Shown one piece after another: positions 1-7,941 of a DNA stretch of 37,772 nucleotides. A model generated the notes under the pieces. The model was given only the letters and a program-made list of their open reading frames with translations, did not search any database and had not been told where the DNA came from. This DNA is from Microbacteriaceae bacterium BACL25 MAG-120322-bin65. GTDB lineage: Bacteria > Actinomycetota > Actinomycetes > Actinomycetales > Microbacteriaceae. How positions within the stretch are numbered: the first letter of the stretch is position 1; the number at the start of each line of letters is the position of its first letter. The translations under genes and the position numbers were made by a program. The stretch is from the NCBI GenBank assembly GCA_001438965.1, contig LIAY01000003.1, positions 1 to 37,772 of the forward strand, written 5' to 3'.

Positions 1-212
1 TTCAGGCGATTAGCGATAATCAGGGCGGTTTCCTGCGCCCTAGACAAGGGACTAGAGACCATCAAATCGAACTGGTGGCCCACCAAAACATCGCCCAAGG
101 CGACCGCTTGTGCGCGTCCGGTGTCATTGAGCGGAATGTCACTAACGCCTTGAATTTTGCGTTGCCGATTCCACTCTGTTTCTCCGTGGCGAACAAGAAA
201 AAACCGCGTCAT
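1..212 (-). CDS. Histidine phosphatase family protein (phosphoglycerate mutase-like), 3' part missing
   Basis: Only the first 70 codons lie in the window; the gene runs off the left edge. The N-terminus carries the family signature LVRHGETEWN at residues 6-15. The RHG at 8-10 holds the histidine that is transiently phosphorylated in this superfamily. Later SSPLSRAQET matches the second conserved block of phosphoglycerate-mutase-like phosphatases. The start is well supported: AAGGAG lies 4-5 nt before the ATG at 212-210. It sits 45 nt downstream of the sirtuin gene on the same strand, so co-transcription is plausible. The substrate cannot be told from the fragment; members include broad-specificity phosphatases, cobalamin-pathway phosphatases and true mutases. 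The family call is secure and the function open. Confidence 0.88.
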   Translation of the reverse strand, partial: MTRFFLVRHGETEWNRQRKIQGVSDIPLNDTGRAQAVALGDVLVGHQFDLMVSSPLSRAQETALIIANRL

Positions 213-257
213 AACACTCCTTGGGTAAACCCCGGTTACTCACTGTGGCGAGATGCC

Positions 258-1106
258 TTATGAACGTAAACCCTCGACTACCAAAGCGAGAGTTTCTGAC
301 GTCCCACCCTCAATCCTAACCGTTGCCATCCGATCTGCCTTGGTAGGCCCCCTGTTGATGATGACAATGGGGATTCGTCGCTTGTAGGCCAGTGTCACTA
401 AACGCATTCCAGTGTTGACCACCAGAGACGAACCCGCCACCACGAGGGCTTCTGATCGGGCCAACAGGCTAGATGCTTGATCAAAAACGGAGAAGGGAAC
501 CATTTCACCGAAAAAAACAACCTCGGGCTTGAGCACCCCTTCACACAGTTCACACGGTGGCACAACGAACTCAGACGATACTTCGATGTCCACATCGCCA
601 TCAGGTTTTACCACCCCTTCTAGACCGGCACCGGGTATCCAAGGATTGAGCTTGTCAATGGAGCGTGCTATCGCGCTGCGAGCAAAAGACTGTCCGCAGT
701 GAATGCATCGAACCTTATCGAGTCGACCATGGAGATCCACCACTCGAAGAGATCCAGCTTTGTGGTGGAGGGCATCCACGTTTTGCGTGATGACGCCAGA
801 AAAGATCGAAGTCTCTTCTGCCCGGGCTATCGCGGTGTGACCCGCGTTGGGGGTTGCGCCGGCGAAACGTCCCCACCCAACGTGGGAACCTAACCAATAC
901 CGTTTGCGATGTGCGGGGGAGTCCAGAAAGCTCTGCAGCGTCATCGGGTGAGCTTTAGGGGCGCCCTCGCCGCGGTAGTCAGGAATTCCCGAATCAGTGG
1001 AAATTCCGGCACCGGTGAGCACTGCGGTGCGTTTTCCGGCCAAGATGTCAACGGCACGTTCGATAAGCGGGTCCACCTCGGAATCCAAGACGTCCACTGC
1101 AGCCAT
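258..1106 (-). CDS. Sir2-family NAD-dependent protein deacylase (sirtuin)
   Basis: This 282-residue protein has the full sirtuin layout. The NAD-binding GAGISTDSGIPDYRG is at residues 32-46, TQNVD at 107-111, and the catalytic histidine is in LHG at 125-127. Four zinc cysteines come in two CxxC pairs (134/137 and 185/188), and a late GSSLVV loop completes the Rossmann fold. Sirtuins remove acyl groups from lysine using NAD, giving nicotinamide and O-acyl-ADP-ribose. The typical bacterial role is control of acetylated metabolic enzymes in the cytoplasm. The length is slightly above the usual 230-250 because of an N-terminal helix region. The gene diverges from the RNA methyltransferase gene and precedes the histidine phosphatase. 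No classic class III Tyr/Arg desuccinylase motif is obvious, so deacetylation is the default inference. Confidence 0.93.
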   Translation of the reverse strand: MAAVDVLDSEVDPLIERAVDILAGKRTAVLTGAGISTDSGIPDYRGEGAPKAHPMTLQSFLDSPAHRKRYWLGSHVGWGRFAGATPNAGHTAIARAEETSIFSGVITQNVDALHHKAGSLRVVDLHGRLDKVRCIHCGQSFARSAIARSIDKLNPWIPGAGLEGVVKPDGDVDIEVSSEFVVPPCELCEGVLKPEVVFFGEMVPFSVFDQASSLLARSEALVVAGSSLVVNTGMRLVTLAYKRRIPIVIINRGPTKADRMATVRIEGGTSETLALVVEGLRS

Positions 1107-1205
1107 CGAAGCAAACCCCCTTACTGGGCATCATGCGTACTCTGGAGGCTAGCGCTCGTTTTTTACGATCATGTTTCGCGCAGCAGAAAGTGAGAGGTGA
1201 ATGTC

Positions 1206-2018
1206 GTGATTTTCCACACCCTCACCGATCAGCAACACCCAGCTCTTGCGAACTACCGCGATCTCACCGATGTGGCACTTCGAAGCGCCAAAGAGCCCGA
1301 ATGGGGTATCTACATCGCAGAGTCCCTCAAGGTCTTAGACCGCGCACTGCGCGCCGGGCATGCGCCAATTTCTGTCCTCACCACGCCGCAGTGGTGTGAT
1401 GCGCTCCTAGCGCTGTCGGAAAAGTTTCCCGAGCAGTCCCACGCACTGCCGGTCTATGTCTGCGATGAGGCCCTAGTGGAGTCGATTACTGGGTTTCATG
1501 TTCACCGCGGCACGCTTGCGGCCATGGCCAGGCCCTCACTGCCCAGCATGGAATCGGTCATCTCCCAGGCCAAACGAGTGGTCGTGTTGGAAAATATCGT
1601 CGATCACACCAACATGGGGGCCGTTTTTCGCTCAGTTGCTGGTTTGGGTTGCGACGCCGTGATTGTGTCGCCATCGTGTGCCGATCCGCTCTATCGCCGC
1701 AGTATCCGTGTGAGCATGGGAACCGTGATGCAGGTTCCGTGGACGAGGGCATCTTCCTGGACTGAACTTGTTGAGGTTTTACATAGCGCGCACTTCCATC
1801 TAGCCGCGTTAGCACTTGATGACACAGCGATCGCCCTCGATGTTTTCGCGGCCAAACCCCCGGATAAGCTCGCGCTTATCCTCGGCACCGAAGGGGCCGG
1901 GCTGAGCAAAACCGCACTGGAAAGTGCCGATTCGCTGGTCAGTATTCCGATGAGCGGTGGAGTGGACTCTTTGAATGTTGCGGCCGCTAGCGCAGTAGCG
2001 ATGTGGGCTCTTCGCTAA
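1206..2018 (+). CDS. TrmH/SpoU-family RNA 2'-O-methyltransferase
   Basis: This is a SPOUT-class (alpha/beta knot) S-adenosylmethionine-dependent methyltransferase acting on rRNA or tRNA. Three SpoU motifs appear in order. VLENIVDHTNMGAVFRS holds the conserved Asn and Arg. RRSIRVSMGTVMQVPW follows. The C-terminal knot is LGTEGAGLS, then IPMSGGVDSLNVAAASAVA. The N-terminal 100 residues resemble the substrate-recognition domain of this family. I chose the GTG at 1206 because GAGGTGA (1194-1200) sits about 6 nt upstream as a good Shine-Dalgarno. The earlier in-frame GTG at 1197 lies inside that site and would add three residues. The 3' end overlaps the convergent dnaE2 stop by 4 bp. The exact target nucleotide is unknown. 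Confidence 0.9.
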   Translation: MIFHTLTDQQHPALANYRDLTDVALRSAKEPEWGIYIAESLKVLDRALRAGHAPISVLTTPQWCDALLALSEKFPEQSHALPVYVCDEALVESITGFHVHRGTLAAMARPSLPSMESVISQAKRVVVLENIVDHTNMGAVFRSVAGLGCDAVIVSPSCADPLYRRSIRVSMGTVMQVPWTRASSWTELVEVLHSAHFHLAALALDDTAIALDVFAAKPPDKLALILGTEGAGLSKTALESADSLVSIPMSGGVDSLNVAAASAVAMWALR

Positions 2019-5000
2019 CGAAAATTTCGTGCTGCAGTGGGAACCTGGAGCTCTAGTTTTTCGATTGCATCTGCCACCACGGAGACGACTCCTTCCGGGC
2101 TTCGCTCCAGTAGTCCTCTCACGATAAGGGCGCCACTATCTCGAAGCACGAGTCGATAGCGCTTCCACAATCCCACACCACAGATGACATTAACCAGACC
2201 GGTTTCATCTTCCACGTTGAGAAACGTCACCCCCATTGCAGTGGAGGGGCGTTGCCGGTGGGTCACCATTCCCGCCACCCACACCCGGCGTCCCGGCTCA
2301 TGGGTGAGCATGTCCGCCACGGTGGATACCCCCGAATCGCTGAGCCGCTGGCGCACATAACGCACCGGGTGATCCCCGGGGGAGGCGCCAGTGAAAATGC
2401 GATCAGCCATCATCACTTCGTGTGGTGTCATATCGTCAAATAAGGGCAACACCAAAGCCGTGGTGGTGTGAGGGAGATACTGCGGATGCTCAGTAGCGAG
2501 ATGCCCAGCGGCCCATATTCCTTCTCGGCGCGAGATTCCACAATCATCCAGTGCGCCTGCGCTCGCTAAAGACTCAAGATGGCGGGCGCTAAGCCCTACC
2601 CGCCGGGCCAGATCAGTGGGATCAGCATAAAGACCACCAGAAAGTCGCTCGGTGACAATGCGCTTGGCTGTTTCTGCACCAACTCCGCGCACACTGGCGA
2701 GACCCCACCGCACAGCCAAAGCACTATCGCGTCGGTGTGTGGTGGTGGGGTCTTCGCCGTGAGGGTTAAAAACAGGAGACGGAGCGGGCTGGTCATAGCG
2801 CAGGCAATCATCTAGACCACTGGGTGTGGCGCTGCCGCCCTCCACAGCCTCTACGGAGGCCTCGGACAGTGAATACTGCACCGAAGCGCGCCTGATTTCC
2901 ACTCCGTGGCGTTCTGCATCAGAAACCAGAGATGCCCCGGAGTAGAAACCCATCGGTTGTGCTCGTAGCAAACCGGTAAGAAACACTGCCGGATAGTGCA
3001 ATTTCAACCAAGCACTGGCATAGACGAGCAAAGCGAAACTTAAGGAATGGCTCTCAGCAAACCCAAAATTGGCAAAGGCTTGAATCATCGTATAAATACG
3101 ATCCGATGTCGCCGTATCTAAGCCGCTCTTAGCCATGCCGGTATAGAGCGTTTCTCGTAACGACTCGATGCGCTCTAAACCACGTTTTGATCCCATCGCA
3201 CGACGCAATAAATCAGCGTCCTCACCACTGCAACCGCCTACGGCCATTGCAATTTGCATCAGTTGTTCCTGGAATATCGGCACCCCCAAAGTGCGCTTCA
3301 GACACTCCTCGAGCGCTGGGTGTGGATATTCCACCGGTTCCAGACCTGCCTTGCGACGCACGAAAGGGTGCACCGCACCCCCTTGAATGGGGCCTGGTCG
3401 CACCATCGCAATTTGGATGGCTAAGTCATAAAATCTGCGCGGTTGAAGCCTTGGCAGTAGGGCCATTTGCGCCCTGGATTCCACTTGGAAAACCCCGATG
3501 GAATCGGCGCGACAGAGCATGTCATACACACCTGCTTCATCCCGAGGCAGCGTGGCAAGCTCAAAGGATTCCCCCAAGTGTTCTTCCACCAGGTCAAAGG
3601 TGTCCCGGATGGCTTCTAAAATCCCTAAACCTAAAAGATCAAACTTGACCAAACCCATCCATTCACAGTCATCTTTATCCCACTGCAACACTGTGCGATC
3701 GGCCATCCTGGCGTGTTCGATGGGCACCACTTCTGATACGGGACGATCGGTGAGGACCATGCCACCGGAGTGAATCCCTAGATGTCGGGGCAGAGTGAGC
3801 GCGCGCAGGGCAAGGGTGGTGACGTTATCGGGAATGGTGTGAGAGTCAGTGTCTTTGAGCGCACCCGATCGCTCTATCTGACGAGAGAAGGAATCTTGTT
3901 GACCAGCGCTAAAGCCAAGGGCTCTTGCCATATCGCGAATCGAACTTTTGCCACGGTATTCAATAACGGTGGCAACCTGGGCGGCTTGCCTGCGCCCGTA
4001 GCGCTCATAGACGTATTGGATGACTTCTTCACGCCTACGAGATTCAAAATCAACATCGATATCGGGTTCTTCATCCCGCAGGGCAGAAAGAAAACGTTCA
4101 AAGGGCAGGTTGTAATAAATCGAATCAACCGCTGTGATATCGAGTAAAAAACACACCGCAGAATTTGCCGCTGACCCACGGCCTTGGCAGAGGATTCCTC
4201 GCCCTCGGGCAAAACGAACAATGTCGTGAACAATCAAAAAGTACCCAGCGAAATCCTTTTTCTCGATCAGATCAAGTTCCGCAGCAATGCGCTTCTCTAT
4301 AGCCGGTGACGCTTGTGGGTAACGTCTGGGCACCGCTTCACTAATGAGGCTTCGTAAATAACTCATCGGTGTGTGACCTTCAGGGGATATCGAGCTTGGC
4401 AAACCCGGTGTTACTTTTTTGAGCGAAAAACTCAACTGGGCGGCAATCTCGGCACTGCGGGGGACTGCACCGGGAAAAGCCTTAAACCGCTTGGCTTGTT
4501 GCGCGCCCGAGCGCAAATACGCAGCCGGTGAAGCGGGCAACCAGTTATGTAATGAATCCAAGCTAGATCGTGCGCGCACAGCCGCCATAGCCTGAGCGAG
4601 ATCAGCTTCTTCTGGGGTGGCGTAGTGCACCATTCCCGTTGCCACAACAGCTAGACGATGCTTCATCGCCAGTGTCGCAAGAAAATCATTGTGCGCACTA
4701 TCCAGAGGGTGTCCGTGGTCATAGAGCTCCACCACGACGTTGTCAGCCCCAAAGAGATCTACCAGGCGTTCTAGCTGCTCTTCACTACGCGCTTGTTCTT
4801 TTTGTGAGGGCATCCGGGTGTGAGGTAATTCCGATCGAACCCCACCTTTACGACAGCCGGTAAGAATCATCCAGTGATCTCTGCCCATATCGGCCAAAGT
4901 TTCTAGATCACACTGGAGGGTGCCCTTTTCCGGTGTGGCTAAGTGGGCTTCTGTGAGAGCGCTACACAAGCGGTGATACCCCTGCTCACCACGGGCCAAG

Positions 5001-5404
5001 ACCAGCAAGTGTTGCCCTGAGGGGTCGGGCACTTCGGTGCGAGCTTGGTTATGAGCCAGTGAAATTTCTGCACCAAAAACGGTGGGCATGTCCAGTGAAG
5101 CAGCGGCTTCAGCAAAACGCACGGCGCCATACATACCGTTGTGATCGGTAATGGCAAGACCTTTTAGCCCCAGTTGTTTCCCTCGCTCCACCAGTTTCCC
5201 AGGTGCTGAGACGCCGTCGAGAAAACTAAAACTGGTGTGTAGGTGCAATTCGGCATAATCCGTGGCGTCCTCACCCACCGCCAAAGGTGGCTGCGGTGAT
5301 AGAAGCTGCTCTGAGCCACTCGAAACAGGTCTGAGCGCCCCAGGGTCGCCTCTCAGCCGTCGTTCATGCTCAGACCAGGCGATAGGCGGGTTATGCCACC
5401 CCAT
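2015..5404 (-). CDS. dnaE2: Error-prone DNA polymerase III alpha subunit DnaE2 (ImuC)
   Basis: This 1129-residue C-family polymerase is the catalytic member of the ImuA'-ImuB-DnaE2 translesion mutasome. A PHP domain starts at HLHTSFSFLDG (54-64). The palm has GRGSAANSAVC near 408-418. Catalytic aspartates are in PDIDVDFE (447-454; D450 and D452), with the third in VKFDLLG (D589), so the enzyme looks active. A C-terminal OB-fold-like part is followed by a short tail. DnaE2 differs from replicative DnaE1 by the early GRGSAANSA palm, its shorter length and its linkage to imuB. The start overlaps the imuB stop as TAATG, so translation is probably coupled. Expression should follow the DNA-damage promoter upstream of imuA'. 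The replicative paralogue is at the other end of the window. Confidence 0.96.
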   Translation of the reverse strand: MGWHNPPIAWSEHERRLRGDPGALRPVSSGSEQLLSPQPPLAVGEDATDYAELHLHTSFSFLDGVSAPGKLVERGKQLGLKGLAITDHNGMYGAVRFAEAAASLDMPTVFGAEISLAHNQARTEVPDPSGQHLLVLARGEQGYHRLCSALTEAHLATPEKGTLQCDLETLADMGRDHWMILTGCRKGGVRSELPHTRMPSQKEQARSEEQLERLVDLFGADNVVVELYDHGHPLDSAHNDFLATLAMKHRLAVVATGMVHYATPEEADLAQAMAAVRARSSLDSLHNWLPASPAAYLRSGAQQAKRFKAFPGAVPRSAEIAAQLSFSLKKVTPGLPSSISPEGHTPMSYLRSLISEAVPRRYPQASPAIEKRIAAELDLIEKKDFAGYFLIVHDIVRFARGRGILCQGRGSAANSAVCFLLDITAVDSIYYNLPFERFLSALRDEEPDIDVDFESRRREEVIQYVYERYGRRQAAQVATVIEYRGKSSIRDMARALGFSAGQQDSFSRQIERSGALKDTDSHTIPDNVTTLALRALTLPRHLGIHSGGMVLTDRPVSEVVPIEHARMADRTVLQWDKDDCEWMGLVKFDLLGLGILEAIRDTFDLVEEHLGESFELATLPRDEAGVYDMLCRADSIGVFQVESRAQMALLPRLQPRRFYDLAIQIAMVRPGPIQGGAVHPFVRRKAGLEPVEYPHPALEECLKRTLGVPIFQEQLMQIAMAVGGCSGEDADLLRRAMGSKRGLERIESLRETLYTGMAKSGLDTATSDRIYTMIQAFANFGFAESHSLSFALLVYASAWLKLHYPAVFLTGLLRAQPMGFYSGASLVSDAERHGVEIRRASVQYSLSEASVEAVEGGSATPSGLDDCLRYDQPAPSPVFNPHGEDPTTTHRRDSALAVRWGLASVRGVGAETAKRIVTERLSGGLYADPTDLARRVGLSARHLESLASAGALDDCGISRREGIWAAGHLATEHPQYLPHTTTALVLPLFDDMTPHEVMMADRIFTGASPGDHPVRYVRQRLSDSGVSTVADMLTHEPGRRVWVAGMVTHRQRPSTAMGVTFLNVEDETGLVNVICGVGLWKRYRLVLRDSGALIVRGLLERSPEGVVSVVADAIEKLELQVPTAARNFR

Positions 5405-6963
5405 TAGTCATACCGCGCTTCAATATGCCAGTGTCCATCATCCGTAGCGCTAATCAACCAGCCAAGCCCGTCCTCATCAACAACCTGGAGACGATGCAGA
5501 GACCGGCTATGAGTGGGATCCCACCATTTTTCCCACACTGGCCAAGGACCAGCCCAGGACGTCAGTTTCCTGCGGCGCTGACCAGAAATAAGCCAAGCCG
5601 GCGAAGCTGAAAGCTCGGCGCTAGCGGAAACCACGATGTCAGCGCCATCGTCACCCATGAGTGACACCGCCCACGGAATAGCAAAAACGGTGGCCGGTAG
5701 GGGAGAGGGCAACGCTCCAGGAAGAGGCCCCCGCTCGTGAGTCACGGGTGTTTTTTCGCCCCATGGTGTGAGCACCTGAGCTTCTCTAGCTACTCGCGCT
5801 CGTCGCGAGGTGCTCGTAAGAACGCCACTGGCCCCCACCATGCTTTGCACACGAGAGAGCACATGGTGCACTTTGCTATCGGGTCCATGTCCCCATAAAC
5901 CAGGTTCATGGGCGTAAATATCTTCAGGTTCTACCGCGGCATAGTGCACCGAGAGCACACCGGGTGGGAAGTCCGTATCTTCACCAGCGCGGTCACGAAA
6001 ACACTGGTCAAGTTGCCACCGCACGCGATCAACCAGATCACTCGCGGAGAAAAAGCGCGGGTGTACCCACGTGCGCTCGTGTACCTGACCGTCATCAAAA
6101 CTAAGGGTGATGCGCACCTGAGTACACACCTGTAAAGCCTGATAAAGCCGATCGCAGTACTGCTGCGTTCGTGTTCGAATAGCAAAACCAACCTGATCGG
6201 TCAGGGCGTATGACTCGGGAAGGTCAATGAGTTCCTGGGAATCCAGCGGTGCATCCCTTAGCGCTAGGGGAGTATCACCTAGACCCATAGCCAGTCGATA
6301 CAACCGCGATCCATGAGTGCCTAGACGCTCTCGGATTGCGTCTGCACCCAATGCCACAAAATCACCTACCGTATGCACTCCCAAGCGCACAAGAAGTGAC
6401 ACCGTGGCCTCATCATCTAAAACAGTGATCGGCATATCGGCAAGAAAAACAGCCGACTGCCCAGGTTCCACCGTTCGTATCGGATGCGTCGCTGTGGTCT
6501 GCCTGGCCGCTATCACCGCGCTGAAGAGATCATCAGCAATACCCACTCGAGTGCTAGCCAGGGGCTCACTGCGACTCACTGCGTCCATGAGAATCCTGGC
6601 GGAGGCTTGCTCACTGCCATAAAAACGAGCGAGACCTCGAGCGGGAAAAGCAACCAGTCCTGGAGAAATTAGCGAGTGTTGGGGCACATAGGTAGCCAGA
6701 TCAATAATGATGCGCTGAAAAGAAATGTGGTCCCGTGCGCTATCGGTAGCCGCCATCACGATGGTGGGGCAGATCAAGTGAGCATCTCGACGTTTCATTC
6801 CCACACGCACACCCGCCTGGGTGGCCTCCGTGGAACACTGTGTGAGCACACCGCCGTGTAGTAGCGCGACGGGAATACCAGGCACTATCTCGCTGAGTGA
6901 TTCATCTTGGTAAGCGGCCACGATCGACCATTGAGGGCACCACACCACCAGACTGCGCCGCAT
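5404..6963 (-). CDS. imuB: ImuB, catalytically inactive Y-family polymerase homologue (mutasome adaptor)
   Basis: This 519-residue protein has a Y-family polymerase fold but lacks the catalytic acids. Where active enzymes have DMDAFFAS, it reads VVWCPQWSIVAAYQ (6-19). Where they have S(I/V)DE, it reads SPGL (100-103). This matches ImuB proteins, which do not polymerise but tether DnaE2 to the sliding clamp. QVLTPWG at 396-402 is a plausible beta-clamp-binding motif (inference). The C-terminal region (WAGPWPVWEKWWDP, then the DGHWHIEARYD terminus) is typical of actinobacterial ImuB. The gene starts 5 nt after the imuA' stop with no Shine-Dalgarno and ends in a TAATG overlap with dnaE2, indicating one translationally coupled operon. 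Confidence 0.94.
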   Translation of the reverse strand: MRRSLVVWCPQWSIVAAYQDESLSEIVPGIPVALLHGGVLTQCSTEATQAGVRVGMKRRDAHLICPTIVMAATDSARDHISFQRIIIDLATYVPQHSLISPGLVAFPARGLARFYGSEQASARILMDAVSRSEPLASTRVGIADDLFSAVIAARQTTATHPIRTVEPGQSAVFLADMPITVLDDEATVSLLVRLGVHTVGDFVALGADAIRERLGTHGSRLYRLAMGLGDTPLALRDAPLDSQELIDLPESYALTDQVGFAIRTRTQQYCDRLYQALQVCTQVRITLSFDDGQVHERTWVHPRFFSASDLVDRVRWQLDQCFRDRAGEDTDFPPGVLSVHYAAVEPEDIYAHEPGLWGHGPDSKVHHVLSRVQSMVGASGVLTSTSRRARVAREAQVLTPWGEKTPVTHERGPLPGALPSPLPATVFAIPWAVSLMGDDGADIVVSASAELSASPAWLISGQRRRKLTSWAGPWPVWEKWWDPTHSRSLHRLQVVDEDGLGWLISATDDGHWHIEARYD

Positions 6964-6968
6964 GGCGG

Positions 6969-7685
6969 CTAACCTGCCTGACGATGAGCGGCAATATCGG
7001 TAACCGCAGCATGACGGCTCACTTCATGGGTTCCCCATGCGTCAACGAGTATCTCGCAGGTGCGCACCGGATGCCCGTGACGCGGCGTAGCGCTGATTAA
7101 CACACGATGTTCATCCAGCATGCCCCGACCCTGTGTGATACCACTCCATTGATGACGCACCTGGATACTGGCTTCGGTACGAGGCCAGTCGTTGCGCACC
7201 AAAAGAGTGGCTTCTCTTTCGCGTAGACGCCCGGTGAGAGTAGAGAGGATGCGATCTGATGGCGCTGGCAGGGAACCCAGCGCCACGATACCCACTACAT
7301 CAATCAGGGCAGCTAGGACCGAAAACCACTGCTGGCCGGGATAGGGGACAAGGACAAGGCGGTCAACGTTCACTCCCATTTCCTCAGCAGCAGCAAGACC
7401 CATATCGGGCATGCCTACGAGGGCGCACCAGGTGCCTCGAGTCGAGGGCTGCGCTAGAAGCGCCCACAGCAGGGATGAGGAAGAATCCACCTGGTAGATA
7501 GCGCCACGCGAGAGACCTCCCTCGGGGAAAAGACTCGACACTGCTGGTGAAACAGGGAACACTCGGTGTTCCATCTTGGTAACTTCCATCGCATGAATGC
7601 GTTGTTGCAGAGCCTCCACTGCAGCGCGAGCGGGGGGAGCGCCTTCGAGAGTTATTGCGGGGGCCATAGAGCTATATTCGAACAT
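6969..7685 (-). CDS. imuA: ImuA'-type SOS mutasome accessory protein
   Basis: First gene of the mutasome operon. It encodes a RecA-like protein of about 238 residues whose P-loop position reads VDSSSSLLWALLA instead of GxxGxGKT, as expected for ImuA' proteins that do not hydrolyse ATP like RecA. ImuA' is required with ImuB and DnaE2 for damage-induced mutagenesis. An upstream extension of the frame runs into the tRNA-Leu gene and is not real. I place the start at ATG 7685-7683 (MFEYSSMAP), because it lies 7 nt after a CACAAT -10 element, giving a leaderless mRNA. The next ATG at 7667 is the alternative. Either way the LexA box overlaps or abuts the start. The family call rests on operon position and the weak RecA-like pattern; the start is less certain. 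Confidence 0.85.
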   Translation of the reverse strand: MFEYSSMAPAITLEGAPPARAAVEALQQRIHAMEVTKMEHRVFPVSPAVSSLFPEGGLSRGAIYQVDSSSSLLWALLAQPSTRGTWCALVGMPDMGLAAAEEMGVNVDRLVLVPYPGQQWFSVLAALIDVVGIVALGSLPAPSDRILSTLTGRLREREATLLVRNDWPRTEASIQVRHQWSGITQGRGMLDEHRVLISATPRHGHPVRTCEILVDAWGTHEVSRHAAVTDIAAHRQAG

Positions 7686-7693
7686 TTGTTCGA
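7678..7693 (-). promoter_or_regulatory. LexA operator (SOS box) at the start of imuA'
   Basis: TCGAAC-ATTT-GTTCGA on the plus strand is a perfect 6+6 inverted repeat with a 4-nt centre. It is identical to the actinobacterial LexA consensus TCGAAC(N4)GTTCGA. It starts at the last base of the -10 element and covers the probable transcription start and first codons of imuA', so bound LexA should block initiation. No equally good box was seen elsewhere in the window. Confidence 0.93.
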
Positions 7694-7714
7694 TTGTGTC
7701 AACCTCCACTGACA
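7693..7714 (-). promoter_or_regulatory. PafBC-type (RecA-NDp) DNA-damage promoter of the imuA'-imuB-dnaE2 operon
   Basis: On the minus strand TGTCAGTG (7714-7707) is followed after exactly 8 nt by CACAAT (7698-7693). The known LexA-independent damage promoter activated by PafBC in mycobacteria is close to tTGTCRGTG-N8-TAnnnT. The upstream element matches fully except for its first T (G here), and the spacing is exact. The -10 differs at one key base (C for T). The -10 ends 7 nt before the proposed imuA' ATG. The activator genes pafB and pafC lie about 5 kb away. The sequence match is direct; PafBC binding is inferred. Confidence 0.72.
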
Positions 7715-7715
7715 C

Positions 7716-7756
7716 AAAAGAAAAACAGGGCCCTTCGTCGAAACGAAAGACCCTGT
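7716..7756 (-). terminator. Rho-independent terminator of tRNA-Leu
   Basis: On the minus strand a 13-bp stem (arms 7756-7744 and 7737-7725, two G-U pairs) closes a 6-nt loop. A T-rich run follows (TTTTCTTTT, complement of 7724-7716). It begins 8 nt after the tRNA 3' end and also insulates the imuA' promoter just downstream from tRNA transcription. Confidence 0.88.
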
Positions 7757-7763
7757 TGTCGCG

Positions 7764-7846
7764 TGCGCGAGAGGGGACTTGAACCCCCACGCCCTTTCGG
7801 GCACTAGCACCTCAAGCTAGCGCGTCTGCCATTCCGCCACCCGCGC
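7764..7846 (-). tRNA. tRNA-Leu (anticodon GAG)
   Basis: Read on the minus strand, this 83-nt sequence folds as a class II tRNA. The 7-bp acceptor stem pairs GCGCGGG with CTCGCGC, leaving discriminator A at 7764. A D arm follows. The anticodon stem CTAGC/GCTAG encloses loop TTGAGGT, with anticodon GAG at 7813-7811, which reads CTC and CTT leucine codons. A long variable arm (GCCC-GAAA-GGGC) and a T arm with TTCAAGT complete it. The 3' CCA is not encoded. The gene stands alone between imuA' and uppP. Confidence 0.97.
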
Positions 7847-7928
7847 GCACACCGTGTAAAAATTCCACACGACGCGACCGAGACACGACATTACCACTAA
7901 AGTCCCGACCACATTGAGTCCCAACCGC

Positions 7929-7934
7929 TACCGT
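7929..7934 (+). promoter_or_regulatory. Candidate leaderless -10 element of uppP
   Basis: TACCGT fits TANNNT and ends 7 nt before the uppP ATG. No Shine-Dalgarno lies between, so the message is probably leaderless. No convincing -35 is visible. Confidence 0.45.
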
Positions 7935-7941
7935 TAGGGAT

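Noticed and set aside
2018-2030. Palindrome ACGAAA-A-TTTCGT at the RNA methyltransferase/dnaE2 junction
   Set aside because: A one-base centre cannot form a hairpin, and the bases are accounted for as the ends of two genes.
7686-7790. Upstream extension of the imuA' reading frame (adds about 35 residues)
   Set aside because: The extension is a translation of the promoter, terminator and tRNA-Leu sequence, so it cannot be part of the protein.
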